Of a stretch of 33,035 nt of DNA, positions 22,914-30,119 are shown one piece after another (within the stretch, counting starts at the first letter, position 1; each line of letters starts with the position of its first letter). Source of the stretch: CBFGTJ01 sp965651815 (GTDB taxonomy: Bacteria; Actinomycetota; Acidimicrobiia; Acidimicrobiales; Microtrichaceae); contig CBFGTJ010000012.1 in NCBI GenBank assembly GCA_965651815.1, positions 1 through 33,035 of the forward strand, given 5' to 3'. Below the pieces are notes generated by a model. That model ran no database searches and had not been told where the DNA came from. It was given only the letters and a program-made list of their open reading frames with translations. The position numbers and the translations under genes are program-made.

Positions 22914-22947
22914 GGACCCTCGACATTGGCGGGCCCGTCGGGTCCGC

Positions 22948-23066
22948 TGGAGGGGAGTACCTCCGAACTGATGGCGTCGTCAGGACGGCCCGGCACCCAC
23001 GGCGGTGGGAACCACGTCGGGCCCGGTGCCATCGGCCCGGCAACCCCGGGTGAGGGAGACCTCCGC
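22948..23066 (+). ncRNA. yybP-ykoY (manganese) riboswitch candidate
   Basis: The 5' side GGAGG-GGAGTACC (22949-22961) and 3' side GAGACCTCC (23056-23064) correspond to the conserved flanks of yybP-ykoY RNAs (AAAGG-GGAGUAGC and GAGACCUUU), with the P1 pairing kept by covariation (GGAGG 22949-22953 with CCTCC 23060-23064). The internal GTCGTCA (22976-22982) matches another conserved segment. This class binds Mn2+ and often precedes P-type ATPase, TerC or MntP genes; here it precedes a P-type ATPase. Identification is by eye and not by covariance-model search. Confidence 0.8.
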
Positions 23067-23073
23067 CGCAGCC

Positions 23074-23113
23074 GACGTCCCGGCAGGGACGTCATGACGA
23101 CGGAGATCTCCCC
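23074..23113 (+). promoter_or_regulatory. Possible expression platform of the riboswitch
   Basis: A perfect 8-bp hairpin (23074-23081 with 23086-23093, GGCA loop) is followed by the Shine-Dalgarno GGAGA (23102-23106) inside the palindrome GGAGATCTCC. The P1 3' strand CCTCC (23060-23064) could pair with the Shine-Dalgarno when the aptamer is unfolded, so metal binding may free it. There is no T-run, so control of translation is favoured. Confidence 0.45.
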
Positions 23114-25882
23114 ATGCACGACCTGACCCCTGTTGGCTCAGCCGCCGTCGCGCCGGCCGACGACGGACCCGAGGAGTGGTACCGGCTCGAGGTGGACGAC
23201 GTCGCCGCGCGCCTGGAGGTCGACCCGCGCTCGGGCCTGACCCCGGGCGAGGCCGGTGAACGCCTCGCCCGCCACGGCCACAACGAGCTCGCCGACGCCG
23301 CACGGCGCCCCGCGTGGAAGCGGTTCCTCGACCAGTTCCGCGACACGATGGTCTACATCCTGCTCGTCGCCGCGGTGGTGTCCGCCGCCGTGGGCGACCT
23401 GAAGGACCCCATCGTCATCGGCGTCGTCCTGCTGCTGAACGCCATCATGGGCTTCGTCCAGGAGAACCGCGCCGACGACGCCCTCGCCGCGCTCCGGAGC
23501 ATGCTGGAGACCGTCGTCCGGGTGCGCCGCGGCGGCGAGGTCATGGAGGTGTCCGGCCGCGACCTGGTGCCCGGCGACGTGGTCCTGCTCGACGCGGGTG
23601 ACCGCATCCCCGCGGACGGCCGGTTCGCGAAGGCGGCGTCCACCTCCGTCGACGAGTCGACGCTGACCGGCGAGTCCGTCCCCGTCGAGAAGGTGGACAC
23701 CGCGATCGTCGAGGACGGAGAGGTGCCGCTCGCGGAGCGGACGAACCTCGGCTACATGAACACCACGGTCGTGCGCGGCCGCGCCGAGCTGCTCGTGACC
23801 GAGACCGGCATGTCGACCGAGGTCGGCCGGCTCGCCGGGATGCTCGGCGCCGCGGAGGAGCCGCCGACGCCGCTGCAGGAGCAGATCCACGTGCTCGGCA
23901 AGCGGCTCGCCGCGATCGCGGTCGCCGCGGTCGTCCTCGTGTTCGTCGTCGCGCTCTACCAGGCCGACGAGCTGAGCCGCGAGACGTTCTCCGAGGCGCT
24001 GCTCAACTCGGTGGCGCTCGCGGTCGCCGCGATCCCCGAGGGGCTCCCCGCGGTCGTCACGGTCACACTCGCCGTGGGCGTGGCCCGGATGGCGAAGCGC
24101 CACGCGATCGTCAAGCGGCTCGCCTCCGTGGAGACGCTCGGGTCCACCACGGTGATCTGCTCCGACAAGACGGGCACGCTGACGCTGAACCAGATGACCG
24201 CGGTGCGCCTGTTCGCCGCGGGGCGCCTCCACGAGGTGTCGGGCCTCGGGTACGAACCGCACGGCGAGGTGTCGCTCGCGGATTCCGGCACGCCGCTCGA
24301 CGAGGCGGGCATCGAGCGCATCCGGCCGGCGGTCATGGCCGGCGTGCTGTGCAACGAGGCGCACCTGCGGGTGGGGGAGGACGGCGCCACCGGCCTCGTC
24401 GGCGACCCGACCGAGGGCGCGCTGCTGGTGCTGGCCACCAAGCTCGGCATCGACCCCTCGGCGGCGCGCCGGGAGCTGCCCCGGGTCGGCGAGGTGCCCT
24501 TCGAGTCCGCCACGAAGCTGATGGCGACCCTGCACCAGCATCCGGACGACCCGGACCGCTCGTTGGTCATCGTCAAGGGCGCGCCCGACGTCGTCACCGC
24601 GATGTGCTCGACCGTCGACGGCGTCGACGGGCCCGAGCCGATCGACGAGGAGGTGGCCGAGCGGCTCGCGGAGGTGAACGCGGCGATGGGCGCGGAGGGG
24701 CTCCGCGTGCTGGCGCTCGCCGAGCGCGAGCTGCCGGTCGCGGCGGTCGGCCACTCCGGTGAGCTGCGCGACGACCTCGAGGACCTCCGCCTCGTCGCGT
24801 ACGTCGGCATCCTCGACCCGCCGAGGCCGGAGGCGATCGCGGCGATCGAGGAGTGCGGCACCGCCGGCATCGACGTCAAGATGATCACCGGCGACCACGC
24901 GACGACCGCCGGAGCGATCGCCGAGGAGCTCGGCATCCGCGGCCGGGTCGTCACCGGCGCGGAGCTCGACCGCATCGACGACGACGAGCTCGCCCGGATC
25001 ATCGGCGAGATCGGCGTCTGCGCGCGGGTGTCACCCGAGCACAAGGTGCGCGTCGTGAAGGCGCTGCAGCGCAACGGCGAGGTCGTGGCGATGACCGGTG
25101 ACGGCGTGAACGACGCGGCGTCGCTCAAGCAGGCCGAGATCGGCGTCGCGATGGGCGTCAACGGCACCGAGGTCACCAAGGAAGCCGGCGACATGGTGCT
25201 CACCGACGACAACTTCGCCACGATCGTCGCCGCGGTCGAGCGGGGACGGGCGATCTACGACAACATCGTCACGTTCGTCCGCTTCCAGCTCACGACGAAC
25301 GTGTCGGCGATCCTCACGATCCTGGTCGCGCAGCTCGCGGGCCTGGGTGCGCTGTTCAACGCCATCCAGATCCTCTTCGTGAACATCATCGCCGACGGTC
25401 CACCGGCCATGGCGATCGGCGTCGACCCGCCGAAGCCCGGCGTGATGGAGCGGCCTCCCCGGGACCGGCACGCCGCGATCCTCACCTGGGCGCGCCTCGG
25501 CAGGATCGTGGTGTCGGGCGTCGTGATCGCCGGCGGCACGCTCGGCCTGTACGTGCTGAGCCGCGACGCGTTCGGGTCCGGCGAGGCGCGCACGATGGCC
25601 TTCTCGACCTTCGTGCTCTACCAGCTGGTCAACTCGTTCTGCGTGCGCTCCGGCGACCGGAGCGTGTTCAACCGCTACAGCCTGTCGAACCGCCCGCTGC
25701 TGTACGCGCTGTTCGGCGTCGCGGCGCTGCAGGTGCTGATCGTGCACGTGCCGTTCCTGCAGCGCGTGTTCGACACGGCGCCGCTGTCGCTGGCGCAGTG
25801 GGGTTGGGTGCTGCTCGTGCCGATGTCGCTGCTGCTGGTCGAGGAGGTCCGCAAGCTGGTCGCGCGCGCCCGCGCCGCCTGA
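23114..25882 (+). CDS. P-type cation-transporting ATPase (Ca2+/Mn2+ SPCA/PMR1-like)
   Basis: This 922-residue P2-type ATPase pumps cations across the cytoplasmic membrane. Order of features: N-terminal actuator part with membrane segments M1-M2, TGES (185-188), M4 motif IPEGLPAV (P308, E309), phosphorylation site D351 in DKTGTLT, nucleotide domain with KGAPD, hinge GDGVND (662-667), then C-terminal membrane segments. M6 reads QILFVNIIADGPPAMAIG (N757, D761), close to the yeast Pmr1 Ca2+/Mn2+ pump. Together with the yybP-ykoY RNA upstream this supports Mn2+ (or Ca2+) export. The position that is Gln in Pmr1 M6 (GPPAQ, needed for Mn2+) appears as M766. ATG 23114 follows GGAGA. Confidence 0.95.
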   Translation: MHDLTPVGSAAVAPADDGPEEWYRLEVDDVAARLEVDPRSGLTPGEAGERLARHGHNELADAARRPAWKRFLDQFRDTMVYILLVAAVVSAAVGDLKDPIVIGVVLLLNAIMGFVQENRADDALAALRSMLETVVRVRRGGEVMEVSGRDLVPGDVVLLDAGDRIPADGRFAKAASTSVDESTLTGESVPVEKVDTAIVEDGEVPLAERTNLGYMNTTVVRGRAELLVTETGMSTEVGRLAGMLGAAEEPPTPLQEQIHVLGKRLAAIAVAAVVLVFVVALYQADELSRETFSEALLNSVALAVAAIPEGLPAVVTVTLAVGVARMAKRHAIVKRLASVETLGSTTVICSDKTGTLTLNQMTAVRLFAAGRLHEVSGLGYEPHGEVSLADSGTPLDEAGIERIRPAVMAGVLCNEAHLRVGEDGATGLVGDPTEGALLVLATKLGIDPSAARRELPRVGEVPFESATKLMATLHQHPDDPDRSLVIVKGAPDVVTAMCSTVDGVDGPEPIDEEVAERLAEVNAAMGAEGLRVLALAERELPVAAVGHSGELRDDLEDLRLVAYVGILDPPRPEAIAAIEECGTAGIDVKMITGDHATTAGAIAEELGIRGRVVTGAELDRIDDDELARIIGEIGVCARVSPEHKVRVVKALQRNGEVVAMTGDGVNDAASLKQAEIGVAMGVNGTEVTKEAGDMVLTDDNFATIVAAVERGRAIYDNIVTFVRFQLTTNVSAILTILVAQLAGLGALFNAIQILFVNIIADGPPAMAIGVDPPKPGVMERPPRDRHAAILTWARLGRIVVSGVVIAGGTLGLYVLSRDAFGSGEARTMAFSTFVLYQLVNSFCVRSGDRSVFNRYSLSNRPLLYALFGVAALQVLIVHVPFLQRVFDTAPLSLAQWGWVLLVPMSLLLVEEVRKLVARARAA

Positions 25883-25884
25883 GC

Positions 25885-25907
25885 CCGCGGGTCCTCCCCG
25901 CCCGCGG
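25885..25907. terminator. Hairpin between convergent P-type ATPase and glutathione peroxidase
   Basis: A 7-bp stem (25885-25891 with 25901-25907) with a 9-nt loop lies directly between the two stop codons. There is no T-run, so it is a weak bidirectional terminator candidate. Confidence 0.4.
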
Positions 25908-26393
25908 TCAGCCCAGCGCGGACTCGATCGCGCTGGTGACGGCCGGGTCGTCCGGCGTGGTCTGGGGCGCGAACCGGGCGAGGACGTTGCCGTCGCCGCC
26001 GACGAGGAACTTCTCGAAGTTCCAGCGGATGTCGCCGGTGTGGCCCTCCGCGTCGGGGGTGTCGACGAGCTGCTCGTACAGCGGGTGGCGCCCCTCGCCG
26101 TTCACCTCGACCTTCTCGGTGAGGGGGAACGTCACGCCGTAGTTGGTGGAGCAGAACGTGGCGATCTCCTCCGGGGTCCCCGGCTCCTGCTCGAGGAACT
26201 GGTTGCACGGGACGCCGAGCACGGTGAACCCCTTCGGCGAGTAGCGCTCGTGGATCGCCTGCAGCTGCTCGTACTGGGGCGTGAGCCCGCACTTCGATGC
26301 GACGTTGACGACGAGCACGGTGCGTCCCTTCAGCGGACCGAGGACGTCGGGCGTGCCGTCGAGCGCGGAGATGTCGGTGTCGAAGATGGCCAT
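25908..26393 (-). CDS. Glutathione peroxidase family thiol peroxidase
   Basis: This 161-residue enzyme of the GPx family reduces hydrogen peroxide or lipid hydroperoxides, in bacteria usually with thioredoxin rather than glutathione as donor. The peroxidatic Cys is C35 in VNVASKCGLTPQY; the Gln-containing CNQFLEQEPGT loop and the WNFEKFLV block supply the Gln, Trp and Asn of the catalytic tetrad. Cys63 and other Cys positions (ATFCSTNYG) resemble the resolving-Cys arrangement of thioredoxin-dependent members. There is no signal peptide, so it acts in the cytoplasm. ATG 26393 has TACGTT ending exactly 6 nt upstream and no Shine-Dalgarno. It is divergent from a DsbB-like gene. Confidence 0.93.
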   Translation of the reverse strand: MAIFDTDISALDGTPDVLGPLKGRTVLVVNVASKCGLTPQYEQLQAIHERYSPKGFTVLGVPCNQFLEQEPGTPEEIATFCSTNYGVTFPLTEKVEVNGEGRHPLYEQLVDTPDAEGHTGDIRWNFEKFLVGGDGNVLARFAPQTTPDDPAVTSAIESALG

Positions 26394-26399
26394 CGGCCC

Positions 26400-26405
26400 A
26401 ACGTA
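26400..26405 (-). promoter_or_regulatory. -10-like TACGTT of the glutathione peroxidase gene
   Basis: TACGTT on the minus strand ends exactly 6 nt before ATG 26393. It lies in the 84-nt divergent gap to the DsbB-like gene. Confidence 0.5.
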
Positions 26406-26462
26406 CCGCCACGCCCCGTGCGCGCGTCGCCCGGTCGGCCCGGGGGGTGTGGCGGCCGGCAC

Positions 26463-26468
26463 TACCCT
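26463..26468 (+). promoter_or_regulatory. -10-like TACCCT of the DsbB/TlpA operon
   Basis: TACCCT ends 9 nt before ATG 26478 with no Shine-Dalgarno, giving a leaderless or very short leader. Confidence 0.45.
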
Positions 26469-26477
26469 TCCCCGCGG

Positions 26478-27092
26478 ATGTCCGTCGACACCGTCACCAC
26501 GTTCTTCGCCCTGCTCGCGGTGCTCGCGGCCGTCGTGGTGCTCGTGTCGCTGGCGTCCGCGGTGGCCTCGCGAGGGCAGCGCCCACCGCGGTGGGCGGCG
26601 GCGTGGCGGGACGGCGTGGCCGAGGTGGCGTTGCCGGGGGCGTGGGCGGTCGCGACGACGTGCACGCTCGGGAGCCTCTACCTGTCGGAGGTGGCGCACT
26701 TCCCGCCCTGCGACCTCTGCTGGTACCAGCGCATCGCGATGTACCCGCTGGCGGTGCTGCTGGGCGTCGCCGCGCTGCGCCGCGACACCTCGATCCGCTG
26801 GTACTCCGTGCCCGTCGCCGGCATCGGGCTGGCCATCTCGGCGTACCACTACCTGCTCGAGCGGTTCCCCGACTCCGTGGCCTCCGCGTGCTCCGCGGAC
26901 GTGCCCTGCACCACCGTGTGGGTCTGGAAGTTCGGGTTCCTGTCGATCCCCGCGATGGCTGGCATCGGCTTCGCGGCCATCATCGCGCTGGTCCTGCAGT
27001 CCACCCCCAGGGGCACCGCACCCCTCGGCGACGACCCATCCACCGGGCCCGTGCGGTCGGGCCGGGCGACATCGGAGGCAGCATCCACATGA
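26478..27092 (+). CDS. DsbB/BdbC-like disulfide bond formation membrane protein
   Basis: This 204-residue integral membrane protein has five apparent hydrophobic stretches, including a leading segment (about residues 8-30). It carries the first redox pair C78-x-x-C81 in CDLCWYQR and a second pair C138/C144 in ACSADVPCT, the layout of DsbB/BdbC quinone-linked oxidases that recharge an extracytoplasmic thiol oxidase. The last ~30 residues are hydrophilic. Its stop overlaps the ATG of a thioredoxin-fold gene (ATGA), so the two are coupled and probably act as a pair. It is divergent from a glutathione peroxidase. Confidence 0.9.
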   Translation: MSVDTVTTFFALLAVLAAVVVLVSLASAVASRGQRPPRWAAAWRDGVAEVALPGAWAVATTCTLGSLYLSEVAHFPPCDLCWYQRIAMYPLAVLLGVAALRRDTSIRWYSVPVAGIGLAISAYHYLLERFPDSVASACSADVPCTTVWVWKFGFLSIPAMAGIGFAAIIALVLQSTPRGTAPLGDDPSTGPVRSGRATSEAAST

Positions 27093-27790
27093 GCGATCGA
27101 CGGGGCGCGAACCCCTACGAGGACCTCGCCAGGCGGACCACGTCCAGTGGCCCGAGCCGCGGGCTCGTGATCGGCATCGCCGCCGTGTTCGTCGTGGTGG
27201 TGCTGGGGGTCGTGGCGATCTTCCTGACCGGCAACGACGGCGCGGGCGGCAACATCGACGCCGTCCAGGAGCAGGGCCCGGTGGAGGTCAGCGGGGAGCC
27301 GCTGCAGCCGATGCCGCGCGTCGACGGCTTCGTCGCGCCGGTCGAGCTCGACCCCGCGGTGGGCTCGACCCCGCCGACGCTCGAGGGACAGGACTTCGAG
27401 CAGGGCGAGGTGTCGATCGACCCCGCCGACGGCCGGGCGAAGGTCGTCGCGTTCCTCGCCCACTGGTGCCCCCACTGCCAGGCCGAGGTGCCGCGCATCC
27501 AGGACTGGGTCGACGACGGCAACCTGCCCGAGGACGTGGACCTCTACGCGGTGAGCACGGGCGTGCAGGCCGACGGCGCCAACTACCCGCCCTCCAAGTG
27601 GCTCGACCGCGAGGGCTGGACCGGCGACATCCTGCTCGACGACCCCGACGGGACCGCCGCCAACGCCTGGGGGCTCACCGGCTACCCGTACCTCGTGTTC
27701 GTCGACTCGGACGGCAAGGTGACCCGCCGGGCCTCCGGCGAGCTGCCGATCGAGGACTTCGCGGAGCTGGTCGCCGAGATCGCCGCCTGA
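27089..27790 (+). CDS. Membrane-anchored thioredoxin-fold (TlpA/DsbE-like) protein
   Basis: This 233-residue protein has an N-terminal membrane anchor (about residues 25-46), a linker of ~60 residues and a thioredoxin/TlpA domain (from about residue 95) with the redox motif W-C127-P-H-C130 and a cis-proline in LTGYPYLVFVD. WCPHC with P-H between the cysteines is also found in oxidising DsbA-type proteins, so as the partner of the coupled DsbB-like gene it may act as a thiol oxidase outside the membrane. A reducing role is the alternative. ATG 27089 overlaps the DsbB stop by 4 nt; GGAGG (27074-27078) lies upstream. Confidence 0.9.
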   Translation: MSDRRGANPYEDLARRTTSSGPSRGLVIGIAAVFVVVVLGVVAIFLTGNDGAGGNIDAVQEQGPVEVSGEPLQPMPRVDGFVAPVELDPAVGSTPPTLEGQDFEQGEVSIDPADGRAKVVAFLAHWCPHCQAEVPRIQDWVDDGNLPEDVDLYAVSTGVQADGANYPPSKWLDREGWTGDILLDDPDGTAANAWGLTGYPYLVFVDSDGKVTRRASGELPIEDFAELVAEIAA

Positions 27791-27833
27791 CCCGTCCCGG
27801 TCCGCCTCGTCGGGCGGCCGTGGAGGCGCGGCC

Positions 27834-28805
27834 TCAGGTGGTCAGGCAGACCTTGCCGACGACCCGCCCCTCGAGCAGGTCGCGCAGCGCGCGCCCGACC
27901 TCCGCGAGCGGGTAGGCGGTCGGCTCGACCGGGGTGAGCACGCCGCGGTCGACCTCGGCGAGCACCTCCTCGACCAGCACCGCGTTCGCCTCGGGGTGCC
28001 CGAGCGCCCACGCGCCCCAGTCGACGCCGATCACGGAACGGTTCCGCAGCAGCACCTGGTTCGCGGGGATCCGGGGGATGTCGCCCGACGCGAAGCCGAC
28101 GACGAGCAGCCGCCCGTTCTCGCCCAGCGCGCGCAGGGCCGGCTCGGTGAGCGACCCGCCGACGGTGTCGACCACGACGTCCGCCCCGCCGCCGGTCAGC
28201 TCGCGGACCCGCTCCTTCAGGTCGTCGGTCCGGCGGTCGACGACGCCGTGCGCGCCCCGCTGGATGCACAGCTGGAGCTTCTCGTCGCTCGACGCGACCG
28301 ACAGCACGTTCGCGCCGAGCGAGCGCGCGACGTCGAGGGTGGCGAGCCCGACCCCGCCGGCTCCACCCAGCGCGACCACCCACTCCTCGGGCTCCAGGCG
28401 GGTCCGCCTCGTGAGCGAGTACCAGGCGGTCGCGTAGCTCTGCAGCATCGTGGCCGCCTGCCCGTCGGAGAGGCGTGGGGGCGTCCGCAGGAGCCGGTCG
28501 GCGTCCAGCACGATCTCGTCGGTGTACGCGCCGAGCCCGATGCTGGCCATCACCCGGTCACCGACACGCCACTGCTCGACCCCCTCGCCGACCTCGGTCA
28601 CCTCGCCCGCCAGCTCGGAGCCCGGCACGAAGGGCGGCTCGGGACGGATCTGGTAGCGGCCCTGCACGAAGAGCGCGTCGACGTAGTTCACCCCGGCGGC
28701 CCAGACGTGCACCCGCACCTGCCCCGGACCGCACGGCGCCGGGTCGCGGTGGCGGATCTCGAGCTCCTCCGGCTCACCGATCTGCTCGCACACGACCGCC
28801 CGCAT
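27834..28805 (-). CDS. NADPH:quinone oxidoreductase-like MDR protein
   Basis: This 323-residue medium-chain dehydrogenase/reductase has an N-terminal GroES-like part (EPPFVPGSELAGEVTEVG) and a Rossmann domain with GGAGGVGLATLDVARSLGA. The catalytic zinc motif (GHE) of alcohol dehydrogenases is replaced by SEL, so it belongs to the zinc-independent quinone-reductase/crotonyl-CoA-reductase-like group. It is expected to use NADPH to reduce a quinone or enone; the substrate is unknown. ATG 28805 has TACGGT ending 8 nt upstream and no Shine-Dalgarno. It is convergent with the TlpA gene and divergent from the malyl-CoA lyase gene, with a 125-nt gap. Confidence 0.92.
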   Translation of the reverse strand: MRAVVCEQIGEPEELEIRHRDPAPCGPGQVRVHVWAAGVNYVDALFVQGRYQIRPEPPFVPGSELAGEVTEVGEGVEQWRVGDRVMASIGLGAYTDEIVLDADRLLRTPPRLSDGQAATMLQSYATAWYSLTRRTRLEPEEWVVALGGAGGVGLATLDVARSLGANVLSVASSDEKLQLCIQRGAHGVVDRRTDDLKERVRELTGGGADVVVDTVGGSLTEPALRALGENGRLLVVGFASGDIPRIPANQVLLRNRSVIGVDWGAWALGHPEANAVLVEEVLAEVDRGVLTPVEPTAYPLAEVGRALRDLLEGRVVGKVCLTT

Positions 28806-28813
28806 GGCGCAGC

Positions 28814-28819
28814 ACCGTA
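28814..28819 (-). promoter_or_regulatory. -10-like TACGGT of the quinone oxidoreductase-like gene
   Basis: TACGGT on the minus strand ends 8 nt before ATG 28805, with no Shine-Dalgarno in between. Confidence 0.45.
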
Positions 28820-28866
28820 GCCAGTCGGCACACCGGAGCAGCGCCTCTGTGCGGCGGCGGCGCCGG

Positions 28867-28896
28867 TTGGCCCACGACCGGGCCGCTCCGTATCGT
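28867..28896 (+). promoter_or_regulatory. Promoter of the malyl-CoA lyase gene
   Basis: TTGGCC (28867-28872) and TATCGT (28891-28896) are spaced by 18 bp. Transcription would start about 27 nt before ATG 28931, leaving a leader with the Shine-Dalgarno GAGGAG. This is a leadered promoter. Confidence 0.45.
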
Positions 28897-28930
28897 CGGG
28901 TCGGCCGACGGAACGACCACGAGGAGTGTC

Positions 28931-29992
28931 ATGCGCAGCCCCAAGGACTTCTTCCAGCCCCTCGCCGTGGGCGCACCTCCGCCGCTGCGGGAGATCCCGG
29001 TCCGCCCGGCGCGGATGATCCACTTCTTCCCGCCGCACCTCGAGAAGGTGACCGCGAAGCTGCCCGAGCTCGCCCCGAAGGTCGACGTGCTCCTCGGCAA
29101 CCTCGAGGACGCGATCCCCGCGGACTCCAAGGAGGCCGCACGCGCCGGGTTCGTGAAGGTCGCCAAGGAGATGGACTTCGGCGAGACCCAGCTGTGGACG
29201 CGGGTGAACAGCCTCGACTCGCCGTGGGTGCTGGACGACCTCATCACCCTGGTCACCGAGGTGGGCGACAAGATCGACGTGGTGATGATCCCGAAGGTGG
29301 AGGGGCCCGAGGACATCCACTACGTCGACCGGCTGCTGGCCCAGCTCGAGGCGCGCGCCGGGCTCGAGAAGCCGCTGATGGTGCACGCGATCCTGGAGAC
29401 GGCCCGGGGTGTCGCGAACGTCGAGGAGATCTGCCTCGCGTCGCCGCGCATGCAGGGCCTGTCGCTCGGCCCGGCCGACCTGGCCGCGAACCGCCGGATG
29501 AAGACGACCCGCGTCGGCGGCGGCCACCCCGGCTACCTGGTGCGCCAGGACCCGCCGCAGGGCGAGGACGGGCCCGCCTACGACGCGGAGCGCACGACCT
29601 ACCAGCAGGACCTGTGGCACTACACGATCGCCCGCATGGTCGACGCGTGCGCGATGGCGGGCATCCTGCCGTTCTACGGCCCGTTCGGCGACATCAAGGA
29701 CACGGTCGCCTGCGAGGACCAGTTCCGCAACGCGTACCTGCTCGGCTGCGTCGGCGCGTGGTCGCTGCACCCGGTGCAGATCGACATCGCCCGTCGGGTG
29801 TTCTCGCCGGAGCTGGAGGAGGTCGAGCACGCACGCGAGGTCATCGCGGCGATGGGCGACGGCACCGGCGCGGTGATGCTCCACGGGAAGATGGAGGACG
29901 ACGCCTCGGTCAAGCAGTGCAAGGTGGTGCTGGAGCTCGCCCGCTCGCTCGCCGCACGCGACCCCGAGCTCGCGGAGCTCTACGGCTTCTGA
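28931..29992 (+). CDS. mcl: Malyl-CoA/beta-methylmalyl-CoA lyase (HpcH/HpaI, Mcl type)
   Basis: This 353-residue CitE-like lyase cleaves malyl-CoA to acetyl-CoA and glyoxylate, or beta-methylmalyl-CoA to propionyl-CoA and glyoxylate. Visible are VRPARMIHFFPPHLEKV, the acidic metal/phosphate block LLGNLEDAIP, TRVNSLDSPWVLDD, the catalytic/metal Glu in HAILETARG, and LGPADLAANR. The opening and several blocks closely match the Chloroflexus malyl-CoA lyase as I remember it, and the length (~350) fits. It is a step of the 3-hydroxypropionate or ethylmalonyl-CoA pathway; other pathway genes are not in the window. ATG 28931 follows GAGGAG. Next is a second CoA-ester lyase, separated by 127 nt that contain a large hairpin. 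Confidence 0.9.
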   Translation: MRSPKDFFQPLAVGAPPPLREIPVRPARMIHFFPPHLEKVTAKLPELAPKVDVLLGNLEDAIPADSKEAARAGFVKVAKEMDFGETQLWTRVNSLDSPWVLDDLITLVTEVGDKIDVVMIPKVEGPEDIHYVDRLLAQLEARAGLEKPLMVHAILETARGVANVEEICLASPRMQGLSLGPADLAANRRMKTTRVGGGHPGYLVRQDPPQGEDGPAYDAERTTYQQDLWHYTIARMVDACAMAGILPFYGPFGDIKDTVACEDQFRNAYLLGCVGAWSLHPVQIDIARRVFSPELEEVEHAREVIAAMGDGTGAVMLHGKMEDDASVKQCKVVLELARSLAARDPELAELYGF

Positions 29993-30023
29993 CCGACCAC
30001 CGCGCCCGCCCGGCCCTCCCCAC

Positions 30024-30073
30024 GTTCCGTTCGGCGGGCGTCAACGGAACCCTTGACGCCCGCCGAACGGAAC
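30024..30073 (+). other. Perfect 21-bp inverted repeat between two lyase genes
   Basis: Arms 30024-30044 and 30053-30073 are exact reverse complements, with an 8-nt loop (30045-30052). It lies 31 nt after the mcl stop and 46 nt before the next start, with no T-run. It may be a terminator, a transcript-processing or stabilising hairpin, or a protein-binding palindrome. Confidence 0.9.
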
Positions 30074-30119
30074 CGGGTGGCGAGGCGGCGTTCGAACGAC
30101 GACCGATCCAGGAGACGAC

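Noticed and set aside
23138..24898. Long minus-strand frame within the P-type ATPase gene
   Set aside because: It is His/Asp/Arg-rich as expected of a reverse-complement shadow, and the plus strand is an unmistakable ATPase.
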